The position numbers and the translations under genes were made by a program. A stretch of 64,000 bases of DNA, taken from positions 682,001 through 746,000 of the forward strand of contig NZ_JAUQON010000002.1 of NCBI RefSeq assembly GCF_030580955.1. The letters run 5' to 3'. Source of the DNA: Hymenobacter convexus. GTDB lineage: Bacteria > Bacteroidota > Bacteroidia > Cytophagales > Hymenobacteraceae. The notes beneath the pieces were generated by a model. It did no database searches, was not told the origin of the DNA, and saw only the letters and a list, made by a program, of their open reading frames with translations. Shown here one piece after another: positions 7,806 to 15,927 of this stretch; position 1 is the stretch's first letter; every line of letters begins with the position of its first letter.

Positions 7806-9554
7806 CTATTCCACCTCCAAGCGCTGAGTGCCACGTAAGCTGCCGGCCCGTACCTGCACGGCGTAGAGGCCGGGGGCGAGGCCGCTCAGGCGCAGCTCGT
7901 GGCGCAGGCCGCCGGCGGGCAGGGCCACCGTTTCGGTGCGCAGGGTGCGGCCCAGCGCGTCGGTCAGGGTGAGGGTGGCGGTGGGGGCGCCTGGCACGGC
8001 GGGCAGCTGCACGGTGGTGGCGGTGCGGGCCGGGTTGGGGGCGAGGGAAAAACTTAGGGTGCCCTTCGCAGCGGTGGTGGCGGTGAGGGTGGGGTCGGTG
8101 AGGGAGGCTAGGAAGCCGGTGGCCATGCCTGCCGGGGCAGCAACGGAAAAGCCGCCAAATGCAGCGGGCGGGGTACTCGAGCCGGCTACGTAAAGGTTGG
8201 TGCCGCCCGCGGTGAGGGCAAAAGCCGCGTCGTCGCCGTTGCCGCCGGCATGCTGGGCCCACGCAAAAGTGCCGACATCGGTGAAGCGGGCCACAAAAAG
8301 GTCGGCCGTGTTTGAGGAACCGGAATTGACCAGGGTCGCCGAACCAATGGAGGTGTAGGTGCCTTGGAAGAATCCGCCGACGTATACCGCGGTGCCTGCC
8401 GCCGCCAAGGCGCGCACGCCCTCGGTGCCGGCCCCGCCGCCCCGTTGCGCCCAGGCCCAGCCACTGCTGGCGCCGTCTGTCAAGCGCGCCACAAACCAGT
8501 CGGTGCCGCCGTTGCTGGCCAGTACCATCGGGCCAAACGTGGCGTTGGCGCCTTCAAAATCTCCGGCCACGTACAGGTCTGGGCCGTTCAGGGCCAGCGA
8601 GCCGGCCGCGTCGTTTGCGCTGCCGCCCGCCCGCTGGGCCCAGGCAAAAGTGCTGCCGGCACCGGCATCCACCAGCTTGGCCACAAAAGCATCGGTAGTG
8701 CCGGTAGCCCCGCCGGCATTGGCCAGAGCCAAGGAGCCGAAGGCGGCGCTGGCGCTGCCAAAAGAGCCGGCCACATATACAGCCGCGCCCCGCACGGCCA
8801 GTCCTGCGGCTAAATCGGGACCGATGAGGCCCCCCATTACCTGTGCCCACACAAAACCGGCGGTAGCGCCGGCATCGTTTACCTTCGCTACATAGGCGTT
8901 AGTGCTGTTCTGGCTGGTGTTGTTCAGCGAAAGGGTGCCAAAGGTGGCGGGGTGGCTTTCGAACCACCCGGCCACGTACACGCTGCTGCCATTCACGGCC
9001 ACGGCGTTGGCGACGTCGGCGGCAATGCCGCCCGCCTGCAGAGCCCACGCAAAGGCACCACTGCTGCCCATATCGGTGAGCTTGGCCACATAAGCATCGG
9101 TACTGGGAGAGCGGCTCGCATTGGGGTTGGGGTTGGTGAGCGTGGTGCCGCCGAAGGAAGCGGTGGCACCGTTGAAACTGCCCACGATGTAGACGCTGCT
9201 GCCCGCCACGGCAACGCCCGTGGCGTAGTCGATGCCGGGACCCCCGGCCCGCACGGCCCACACGAAACGATTGGCCGCCGGGCTCCACTTGGCCACAAAT
9301 ACATCGGCAAAACCCGGGCTAGAAGTAAGCGCGGTGCTGCCAAAGGTGACCGTACCCAAAAAGATGCCCGTCAGGTACACATCGCCATTGGCCGCCGCTG
9401 CGGTACCGTACACTGTGGAGTAGTTACCCGCTCCCTGGGTTGGGGCAATGGCCGACTGCCAGGCCGGGGCCTGGGCCCGTGCCGCCTGCCCGGCCAGCGC
9501 CAAAAGAATAAAAAGCGTCGGCCAGCCGCGCATCAAGGAGAAAAAGTGCTTCAT
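7806..9554 (-). CDS. T9SS-sorted secreted beta-propeller-like repeat protein (paralog 3)
   Basis: 582 residues from the ATG at 9554; the frame is open to 9632 but a signal peptide (MKHFFSLMRGWPTLFILLAL, then AGQAARAQAP) only begins here. SBBP-like repeats follow, several reading DAFVAKLVDAG..TFAWAQ, and a T9SS C-terminal domain ends the protein. It is the first of the three tandem paralogs in the transcription direction; each has its own terminator and so probably its own promoter. The upstream regions of paralogs 2 and 3 share CTACCAATGGCG about 35 bases before the start. Function unknown. Confidence 0.85.
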   Translation of the reverse strand: MKHFFSLMRGWPTLFILLALAGQAARAQAPAWQSAIAPTQGAGNYSTVYGTAAAANGDVYLTGIFLGTVTFGSTALTSSPGFADVFVAKWSPAANRFVWAVRAGGPGIDYATGVAVAGSSVYIVGSFNGATASFGGTTLTNPNPNASRSPSTDAYVAKLTDMGSSGAFAWALQAGGIAADVANAVAVNGSSVYVAGWFESHPATFGTLSLNNTSQNSTNAYVAKVNDAGATAGFVWAQVMGGLIGPDLAAGLAVRGAAVYVAGSFGSASAAFGSLALANAGGATGTTDAFVAKLVDAGAGSTFAWAQRAGGSANDAAGSLALNGPDLYVAGDFEGANATFGPMVLASNGGTDWFVARLTDGASSGWAWAQRGGGAGTEGVRALAAAGTAVYVGGFFQGTYTSIGSATLVNSGSSNTADLFVARFTDVGTFAWAQHAGGNGDDAAFALTAGGTNLYVAGSSTPPAAFGGFSVAAPAGMATGFLASLTDPTLTATTAAKGTLSFSLAPNPARTATTVQLPAVPGAPTATLTLTDALGRTLRTETVALPAGGLRHELRLSGLAPGLYAVQVRAGSLRGTQRLEVE

Positions 9555-9610
9555 AAAGAGAAGGAAAAGGCGCGCCATTGGTAGAAGGTCAGTGTAAAGA
9601 TAACCACACC

Positions 9611-9643
9611 AAAAAGCCCCGATGGCAACCATCGAGGCTTTCG
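9611..9643 (-). terminator. intrinsic terminator of the M13 peptidase gene
   Basis: AAAAAGCCCCGATGG pairs with CCATCGAGGCTTT with one mismatch, about 50 bases past the stop at 9694, followed by T-run on the minus strand. Confidence 0.75.
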
Positions 9644-9693
9644 TGTCGAAAGAAACGCAAGCAGCGCGAGAACCGCTTTAACTCTTGACTCAA

Positions 9694-11781
9694 CTACCAA
9701 ATCACGGCCCGGTCAGCTGCCTTCCGCACCATCTTACTCCCCTCCTGGCATCCGAAGGCCTGCTGAAACTGCGGCATATTCATCAGCGGGCCCAGGGTGC
9801 GGTACTGGTCGGGCGAGTGCGGGTCGGTGGCAATTTGCTGGCGCAGGGCCTCGGGCCGGATGTTGGAGCGACGCAGCTGGGCCCAGCTCAAGAAGAAGCG
9901 CTGCTCGGGCGTGAAGCCGTCGTAGAGCGGGTGCGGACCGTTGCCGTAGCGCTGCTGTAGTTGCTTCTCAAGGGCCCCGTACACCACGGTGAGGCCGGCG
10001 AAATCGGCCAAATTTTCGCCCATCGTCAACTGGCCGTTCACGTGCACGGAGTCCAGCGGCGAAAAGGCGTTGTACTGGCGGCCTACCACGGCAGCGCGCT
10101 TCGTAAATTCGGCCGCGTCCTGCGGCGTCCACCAATCGCGCAGGTTGCCCGCGGCGTCGTACTGGCGGCCCTGGTCGTCGAAGCCGTGGGTCATTTCGTG
10201 GCCCATCACCCCGCCAATGGCGCCGTAGTTGATGGCATCGTCGGCCTGGGGGTCGAAGAAAGGCGGCTGCAGGTAGCCGGCCGGAAACACAATTTCGTTC
10301 ATCGGCGGGTTGTAGTAGGCGTTGATGGTGGGCGGCGTCATGCCCCACTCGTTGCGGTCGATGGGCTGGCCCAGGTGGGCGGCCTCGCGCCGGCTTTCCC
10401 AGAGGCGGGCGGCCAGCAGGTTCTTCAGGTAGCTCTCGCGGGAGATGGGCAAGGCCGAGTAGTCCTTCCACACGTCGGGGTAGCCGATTTTCACGCGCAG
10501 GGCAGCCAGCTTCTTCAGGGCTTCGGCCTTGGTGGGCGCGCTCATCCAGGTGTTGGTCTGGATGTGCTCGGCCATGCTGGCCTTGATGTTGTTCACCATC
10601 TCCAGGGCCTTGGCCTTGGCGGCGGGCGGGAAGGCTTGGTCCACGTACAGCTGCCCAAAAGCCTCGCCAAGGTAGTTATCGGTGGCGGCCTGGATGCGCT
10701 TCCAGCGCGGCGTTTGTTGCTTGGCCCCGCTCAGCGCCTGGCTGTAGCGGAAGGCGGCGTCGGCGTAGGGCGCGGGCAGGGCGCTGGCCACCGAGCGCAG
10801 CAGGTGCCAGCGCAGGTACACCTTCAGGTCGGGCAGGTGCTCGGTCTTCAGCACGGCGTTCACCTCGTCAAAAAACGCCGGCTGACCGATGATGACTTCC
10901 GACGCCCGGCTCAGGCGCAGGCCCGCCAGCAGGCCCTTGGGGTCGAGGGCGGGGTAGCGCTGCTGGGCGGCCGCCACGGTCAGCTTGTTGTAGTTGGCCT
11001 GCGGGTCGCGCAGCTCCACGGGCGTGCGGGAGGCCTTGGCCAGGCGCGTTTCGATGCGCTCCACGGTGGCCGCGTCGAGCTGGGCCGCCACGGGGGCCGC
11101 GCCCAGCAGCTCAAACACCTGCTGCATGTAGGCGCGGTAGGCGGCCTTCACCTTCTCGGTGCGGGCATCGGTTTTGACGTAAAACTCGCGGTTGGGCAGC
11201 GTGAGGCCGCCCTGGCTCAGCTGCACAGCGTACTGGGTGGTGTTCTTCTCGTCCACGTCCACCCCCAGGTTGAAAAACGCGCCCGTGCCCACCTCCTGGA
11301 AATGCACCAACTCGGTGCGCAGGTTGGCCAGGCTGCGGATGTTGGCCACGCGGTTTAGCTCCGGCTGCAGCGGCGCCAGGCCGGCCCGGTCGATGGCCAC
11401 GGTGTCCATGGCGGCGGCATAAAAGTCGCCCACTTTCTGCGCATTCGAGCCGGGCGCGGCGGTGCGGTTGGCCGCCGCATCCTCCAGAATCTTGCGCAGC
11501 TGGTCCTGAATGCGGTTGCCGAGCAGGTTGCGCGGACCCCAGCGGCTGGCGTAGCTCGGCACCGGGTTGCTCCGCAGCCAGTTGCCGCCCGAAAACTGGT
11601 AAAAGTCGTCGCAGGGGTTCACCGTGCGGTCAAGGTCGGCCATGTCGAGGCCCACGCCTTTGGGGTAGGTTTGGGTGGCAGTGGCGGCCGGCGCGGTGCT
11701 GGCCACGGTGGCGGGCTTGGTGCTCGTGCAGCCGGCCAGGGCCAGCGCCGTGGCCAAGCCGAGGGAGCTAAGGTTTCTCAT
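9694..11781 (-). CDS. M13 family (neprilysin/PepO-like) metallopeptidase lipoprotein
   Basis: 695 residues from the ATG at 11781. A lipoprotein signal (LGLATALALAGCTS) places it in an outer or periplasmic membrane. VNPCDDFYQFSGGNW is the M13 N-terminal domain signature. NAYYNPPMNEIVFPAG and GHEMTHGFDDQG are the catalytic region, with zinc ligands in HExxH and a third ligand in GENLADFAGL. The family cleaves oligopeptides. The end reads RAVIW, so the family's usual C-terminal CxxW cysteine is an alanine here. The frame is open to 11997, but the extra residues are a translation of the palindromic repeat at 11876 and are not credible. Confidence 0.93.
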   Translation of the reverse strand: MRNLSSLGLATALALAGCTSTKPATVASTAPAATATQTYPKGVGLDMADLDRTVNPCDDFYQFSGGNWLRSNPVPSYASRWGPRNLLGNRIQDQLRKILEDAAANRTAAPGSNAQKVGDFYAAAMDTVAIDRAGLAPLQPELNRVANIRSLANLRTELVHFQEVGTGAFFNLGVDVDEKNTTQYAVQLSQGGLTLPNREFYVKTDARTEKVKAAYRAYMQQVFELLGAAPVAAQLDAATVERIETRLAKASRTPVELRDPQANYNKLTVAAAQQRYPALDPKGLLAGLRLSRASEVIIGQPAFFDEVNAVLKTEHLPDLKVYLRWHLLRSVASALPAPYADAAFRYSQALSGAKQQTPRWKRIQAATDNYLGEAFGQLYVDQAFPPAAKAKALEMVNNIKASMAEHIQTNTWMSAPTKAEALKKLAALRVKIGYPDVWKDYSALPISRESYLKNLLAARLWESRREAAHLGQPIDRNEWGMTPPTINAYYNPPMNEIVFPAGYLQPPFFDPQADDAINYGAIGGVMGHEMTHGFDDQGRQYDAAGNLRDWWTPQDAAEFTKRAAVVGRQYNAFSPLDSVHVNGQLTMGENLADFAGLTVVYGALEKQLQQRYGNGPHPLYDGFTPEQRFFLSWAQLRRSNIRPEALRQQIATDPHSPDQYRTLGPLMNMPQFQQAFGCQEGSKMVRKAADRAVIW

Positions 11782-11875
11782 GAGTAGGTGGGCAGGTTTT
11801 TCAAGCGCAAAGTAGCGCCAAAGACTCTGGTAGGGCCCGCCGGATTGCACGGGGTGGGGCATGATGAAAATGCCT

Positions 11876-11975
11876 GTCATCCTGAGCGGAGCGAAGGACC
11901 TTATCGCGTTAGAACGGTTTGTAGTAAAATCAACTACTTCAAACCTGATAAGGTCCTTCGCTCCGCTCAGGATGA
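11876..11975. repeat. dispersed palindromic element, family A variant (GAAGGACCTTATC type), copy 3
   Basis: Left arm GTCATCCTGAGCGGAGCG plus AAGGACCTTATC, right arm its near-perfect inverse ending CTCAGGATGA. Uses a GGACCTTATC inner arm instead of GCATCTCTAC; same subtype as the copy at 52540. Lies between the TlpA-like gene and the M13 gene. Confidence 0.9.
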
Positions 11976-12008
11976 GAGGCGTTTCCAAACGGCTCACTAT
12001 TTTCTCCC

Positions 12009-13568
12009 CTACAGCCCCAGCCGCTCGCGCAGCTGCTGGTACAACTTCTCGCCGTCGCTGGGGTGGTAGGCACTGGCTTCCACCAGTTGGCCGGTCTTGT
12101 CAAAAATCATGTAGGTGGGCAGATAGGGAATCACCTTCTTGAGCGATTCCTGCACGGCCGGCGAAGCCAGGTAGTGGGCGCCCCGCAGGTTGTTTTTGGC
12201 CGCCAGCGCCGCCCATTTCTCCCGGAAGCCGGGCTGGTCGACCGAAATGTAGAGCACCTCAATGCCGTTTTTGCTGGCAAACTCGTGCAGGCCCGGCTCG
12301 TGCCGAAACTCGGCAATGCACGGCCCGCACCACGAGGCCCAGAAATCGACAAACACCGGCCGGCCGGCAAACTGCTGGCGCACCAGCCCGGCCAGCGTCC
12401 GCACCGTGTCGAGGCCCGGGGAGGGGGCAAAGGCCAGCGCGTGGGCGCCGGGCGCCAGCGTGCCGAAGGTCTGGTTCTGGCCCGCGCTGGCAGCGGTTGG
12501 GGCCGGCTTGGGCAGCGCCCGGGCGATGATGGGGTTGTAAGGACTTGCCGGAAACAGCCGCCGGTAATCGGCCGCCACCCGGGCAAAATCGGCGGGGCTC
12601 ATGGCGTTAAAGGCCAGCGCCGTGAGCAGCATATCGCCCACGGCCCGGCCTTGCGCGGGGGCCGGCAGGTAGTCGTAGCGGCTCATGCCCGAGCTCACCT
12701 GCGCAAACTGCGGGGTGTAGCCGGCCCAGGTGCGGGCCGTGGGCGCGGGGCCGGGCAGTACGCCCTGCTCGCGCAGCCCCGCCACAATGGCCAGGTTGCC
12801 CAGGGCGCAGTAGCGGTAGCGGGGCAGGGTGGGGTCGTAGCGGGCGCACAGGGCCTGGGCCAGCTGGCGGGCTTCCGCCTCGGGCATTTGCAAGTGCAGG
12901 TTGGCCTTGGCGGGGTCTTTGAGATGGAATGCCAACGCCATACCCGACCAGTAAAGCAGACGCTGCTCCACTTCGGCCGTCAGCACCTCGTAGCAGCGCT
13001 GGCTGATTTGGTGCTCGTGCAGGGCGGCCGTCAGCAGGGCCTTGGGCGTGGCCGCTTCGGCTTCCAGGGCGGCTAGCACGGCCGTGGCCGTGGGCGCACT
13101 GGCCAGCACCGTGCCGATGCGCTCGCCGCTGGCGAGGCCGCCGCTCAAGAGCTTGCCCTGCTCCAGCAGGTTGTTGCCGGCCGCGTTGGTGCCGCCAAAC
13201 GTCACCGTGGCCGGCGCGTTGCCCGCACTCGGCGTCAGCGTGAAGCTGAGGCGCGCGCCCGGCTCCACAAACAGCAGGTTGTGCGGCACGTACTTGCCCC
13301 CCAGGCGCACGAAGCCCGTTTCGGCGTGCCGCAGCCGGTAGCTGAAGCGCCCACCGCGCACCAGGGCCTCGTTGGGCCCGTCGGCGAAAAACAAGCTGAG
13401 CGGCACCCCCGGCTGGGGCTCAAAGAAGGCGATGGCCGTCGAGTCCGGCGCGTCGGTGAGCTGGCCCGAAATGGTGGCCGGCACGGCCTTGGGGGCGGCT
13501 TTTTGGGCACACACCAAGCCCGGGGCGACGGCCAGCGCCGCCCCCAGCAGGCAAATCCAGTACTTCAT
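12009..13568 (-). CDS. TlpA-like thioredoxin-fold protein, secreted
   Basis: 519 residues from the ATG at 13568 (the frame is open to 13655, but that overlaps the upstream gene and lacks a signal). The signal peptide ends CLVCAQ-like (PGLVCAQK). The first 370 residues include a DUF4369-like immunoglobulin-type N-terminal region (TISGQLTDAPDSTAIAFF) and a helical middle, as in Bacteroidota TlpA-family proteins. The C-terminal domain (about 380-519) is thioredoxin-like: VFVDFWASWCGPCIAEF with redox CxxC near residue 413, and the LPTYMIFDKTG cis-proline segment. It probably reduces or isomerises disulfides in the periplasm. It begins 16 bases after the blaR1-like gene, which suggests co-transcription. 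Confidence 0.88.
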   Translation of the reverse strand: MKYWICLLGAALAVAPGLVCAQKAAPKAVPATISGQLTDAPDSTAIAFFEPQPGVPLSLFFADGPNEALVRGGRFSYRLRHAETGFVRLGGKYVPHNLLFVEPGARLSFTLTPSAGNAPATVTFGGTNAAGNNLLEQGKLLSGGLASGERIGTVLASAPTATAVLAALEAEAATPKALLTAALHEHQISQRCYEVLTAEVEQRLLYWSGMALAFHLKDPAKANLHLQMPEAEARQLAQALCARYDPTLPRYRYCALGNLAIVAGLREQGVLPGPAPTARTWAGYTPQFAQVSSGMSRYDYLPAPAQGRAVGDMLLTALAFNAMSPADFARVAADYRRLFPASPYNPIIARALPKPAPTAASAGQNQTFGTLAPGAHALAFAPSPGLDTVRTLAGLVRQQFAGRPVFVDFWASWCGPCIAEFRHEPGLHEFASKNGIEVLYISVDQPGFREKWAALAAKNNLRGAHYLASPAVQESLKKVIPYLPTYMIFDKTGQLVEASAYHPSDGEKLYQQLRERLGL

Positions 13569-13584
13569 TGCAGAAAAAAGGTGC

Positions 13585-15540
13585 TTAGCGGGTGTATGAC
13601 TCCGAAATGAACTTGCCCGTGCCGTCGAACGTGACGTAGCCCGGCCGGCGGCCAATTACAATCTCGGCCTGGTAGCGCGAGGGGCCACCGTTGGCATCCT
13701 TCAGTTCCGTCACGCCCAGCAGGCGGGCGGCGGGGTAGTGCTGGGTGAGGTAGGCCAGGGCCGGGGCGGCCAGGTAGGGCACGCTGGCGGTTGCCGGGGC
13801 TGGGGCGGCGGCCGCCGCAGGGGCGGCACCATAAGTCGGGCTTCCCAGCTTGTCGTTGAAGGCGCGCACTTCGGCGCTGTTCTCATTGGCTTTGGTGGTC
13901 ACGACCAGCACGCCGTCACCGGCATCGGGACCGAAGAGCTGACGGGCCTTGTCGCCCTTAAAGACACTGATGTTGCTGATGTTGCTAGGGCCCAGGTCCT
14001 TCATGCTGCCCGTGTAGCGCTGGCCATCTACGTACACAATGGGCGGCGTCTTCTTGTCCGGAGTGGGCGCCGGGCCCGAGGTTCCCGTTTCGGTGGCGGC
14101 CCCCGCGGGCTGCGCCGCCCGGGCCGTGGCGAGCGCCGTCACCGGTTGCTCAGCGGCATTGAAATAGAGCTTGTGCTTCTCGCCGTTGCTGGCCGTGATG
14201 CTGGCGTAATATTGCACATGCGGTACCTTCTCCGATGCCTTGTCGCTGATAAACCAGCCGTTGACAGTGCTGCCGGGGTAGGTTTTGGCAATGTAGGACT
14301 TGATGCCGTCAGGCAGTTGGTGGTCGGCCGGGTTCACAGCCGGGCCCGTTTCGATGTGCTTGTCGCGGGCTTCGGCCACGGCCACCTTCTGGTTGAAGGC
14401 AATTACGTCGGCGCGGTTCTGATTCTGCTTCGAGGTCATGACCATCACATACTCGTCCTGCGGATTGCCGGAGATTTTGCGGGCGGCATCGCCCTTCAAC
14501 GCAACCATAGACGCCACATTTTCAGCGCCGAGTTTAAGCTCATCTGCAATGGAACTCACCTTGCCGTCGAGGTAGTGAGTGGCGTGGTAATTAGTGGCGC
14601 CCTCCTGGCCTTGGTCTCGTTGAGCCGACGCTGCTTGGGCTGCCACCGGCACGGCCGGCCCGGCGCCCTGCGCCCGCGCGCCCGAGAAGCCCAGGGCGGC
14701 CGCCAGCACCAGCGGCCCGGCCACGAAATAGCGGGCCAACTGCCCGGTCGAAGAAAGCGGTTTGTTCATCATGACAACGCGGTTTTTGAGGGTTGGAAAG
14801 GTGAAATGGGAAACCAGAGCGGGGCCCGGCAGCACCTGGCTCAGGCGCAGCAGGCTGTATTGATAGGCCTGCCGGTCGAGGCCGGTTTGCAGGGCGGCGT
14901 GGTCGGCCAGGTATTCGAGATTGTCGAGCAAAGCCCGGCGCAGCAGCCAGGCCGCGGGGTTGCACCAAGCGGCGGCCTGCGCCACGTGGGCCAGCAGCAC
15001 ATCCAGGGTGTGGCCCTGCCGCACGTGCACCTGCTCGTGGCGCAGCACGGCCGCCAGTTCGGCTGCCGGGTGCCGGCCGGGGTTCAGGTAGATGGTTGAG
15101 CCAAAAGAAAATGGGCTAACATCGCCCGGCAGCGCCCGCACCGCCACGCCCAGCACCACGGCCGGCCGCGAGCGGCGCCGCAGCCGCGCCAGCGACAGCA
15201 GCTGCATCAGCAGCCGCCCCAGCCCTACGGCCACGCCGGCGCCATACACGGCCAGCGCCACGGCGTTCCAGTCGATGGGCGCCGGCGCATCAGCTGCCGG
15301 CACAGCCGCCGTGGTGGCAAAATCCATCAGCACCACGGCCACTGGCGCGGCGGCTTCCGGCGGTAGCAGCGCCGGCACCGGCAGGGCCGGGTACACCGCC
15401 GAAAACAGTAGCGCAAATACCAGGTACGCCCGGTTCAGCTCGAAAAACGTGAGCCGGCGCAGCAGCCCAAAATACGCCGCCGCAAAGAGCAGCAGCGCCC
15501 CGTTGGCCTTCAGCAAATACAGCAAGGTGGGCGAGAGCAT
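13585..15540 (-). CDS. BlaR1/MecR1-like M56 membrane metalloprotease with a non-penicillin-binding sensor region
   Basis: 651 residues. Hydrophobic segments at about 5-25, 38-60 and 92-118 and a further one at 270-290 fit the membrane topology of BlaR1. LRHEQVHVRQGH at 166-177 is the zinc HExxH of gluzincin M56, with NLEYLADHAAL near 207-217 as the downstream ligand motif. Instead of a beta-lactam-binding domain the exported C-terminus has two copies of a module: a TonB-plug-like stretch (about 322-390 and 500-575, each with an xxKGDxAR....G.....VMVMTSK/VLVVTTK pattern) followed by a PepSY-like stretch (about 410-472 and 589-648). It starts 2 bases after blaI, so the pair probably forms a sense-and-cleave regulatory unit. 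The signal is unknown. Confidence 0.88.
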   Translation of the reverse strand: MLSPTLLYLLKANGALLLFAAAYFGLLRRLTFFELNRAYLVFALLFSAVYPALPVPALLPPEAAAPVAVVLMDFATTAAVPAADAPAPIDWNAVALAVYGAGVAVGLGRLLMQLLSLARLRRRSRPAVVLGVAVRALPGDVSPFSFGSTIYLNPGRHPAAELAAVLRHEQVHVRQGHTLDVLLAHVAQAAAWCNPAAWLLRRALLDNLEYLADHAALQTGLDRQAYQYSLLRLSQVLPGPALVSHFTFPTLKNRVVMMNKPLSSTGQLARYFVAGPLVLAAALGFSGARAQGAGPAVPVAAQAASAQRDQGQEGATNYHATHYLDGKVSSIADELKLGAENVASMVALKGDAARKISGNPQDEYVMVMTSKQNQNRADVIAFNQKVAVAEARDKHIETGPAVNPADHQLPDGIKSYIAKTYPGSTVNGWFISDKASEKVPHVQYYASITASNGEKHKLYFNAAEQPVTALATARAAQPAGAATETGTSGPAPTPDKKTPPIVYVDGQRYTGSMKDLGPSNISNISVFKGDKARQLFGPDAGDGVLVVTTKANENSAEVRAFNDKLGSPTYGAAPAAAAAPAPATASVPYLAAPALAYLTQHYPAARLLGVTELKDANGGPSRYQAEIVIGRRPGYVTFDGTGKFISESYTR

Positions 15541-15542
15541 GG

Positions 15543-15911
15543 CTATTCCTCCTTCTTGCTTTCGATGAGCTTGATAATCTCCTGCAGCTCTTCGGCGCTG
15601 ATTTTATTGTCCTGCGCGAAAAACGACACCAGCTCCTTGTAGGAGTTCTGGAAGTGCTGCTTCACCAGCGTGCCCAGGGAGCGACGCTGGTAGTCATCGG
15701 CCGTCACCACGGGCACGAAGCGGTAGGAGTTGCCCAGCTTTTCGGCCCGCACGTAGCCCTTGCGCTCCAGGTTGCGCAGGGTGCTGGCCAGGGTGGTGTA
15801 GGGCGGGCGCGGCTCTGGCAGCTGGTCGAGCACGTCTTTCACGAAGCCGCCGGCGGGCAGCGGCCAGAGCACGCGCAGGGCGTCTTCTTCGGGTTGGGTG
15901 AGGCGTTCCAT
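15543..15911 (-). CDS. blaI: BlaI/MecI/CopY-family transcriptional repressor
   Basis: 122 residues, the usual length. Winged-helix N-terminal domain: LTQPEEDALRVLWPLPAGGF, then PPYTTLASTLRNLERKGYV (recognition helix) and SYRFVPVVTADDYQR. The C-terminal helices (LVKQHFQNSYKELVSFFAQD) form the dimerisation region, where BlaI is cut by BlaR1. Lies between the esterase-like gene (16 bases) and the M56 protease gene (2 bases). Likely controls its own operon, with candidate operators at 18370-18403. Confidence 0.95.
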   Translation of the reverse strand: MERLTQPEEDALRVLWPLPAGGFVKDVLDQLPEPRPPYTTLASTLRNLERKGYVRAEKLGNSYRFVPVVTADDYQRRSLGTLVKQHFQNSYKELVSFFAQDNKISAEELQEIIKLIESKKEE

Positions 15912-15927
15912 GGGAGATGAATAAATG

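Noticed and set aside
9961..11358. 465-residue antisense frame in the M13 gene
   Set aside because: Shadow of a peptidase with all its motifs; no homologous pattern seen.
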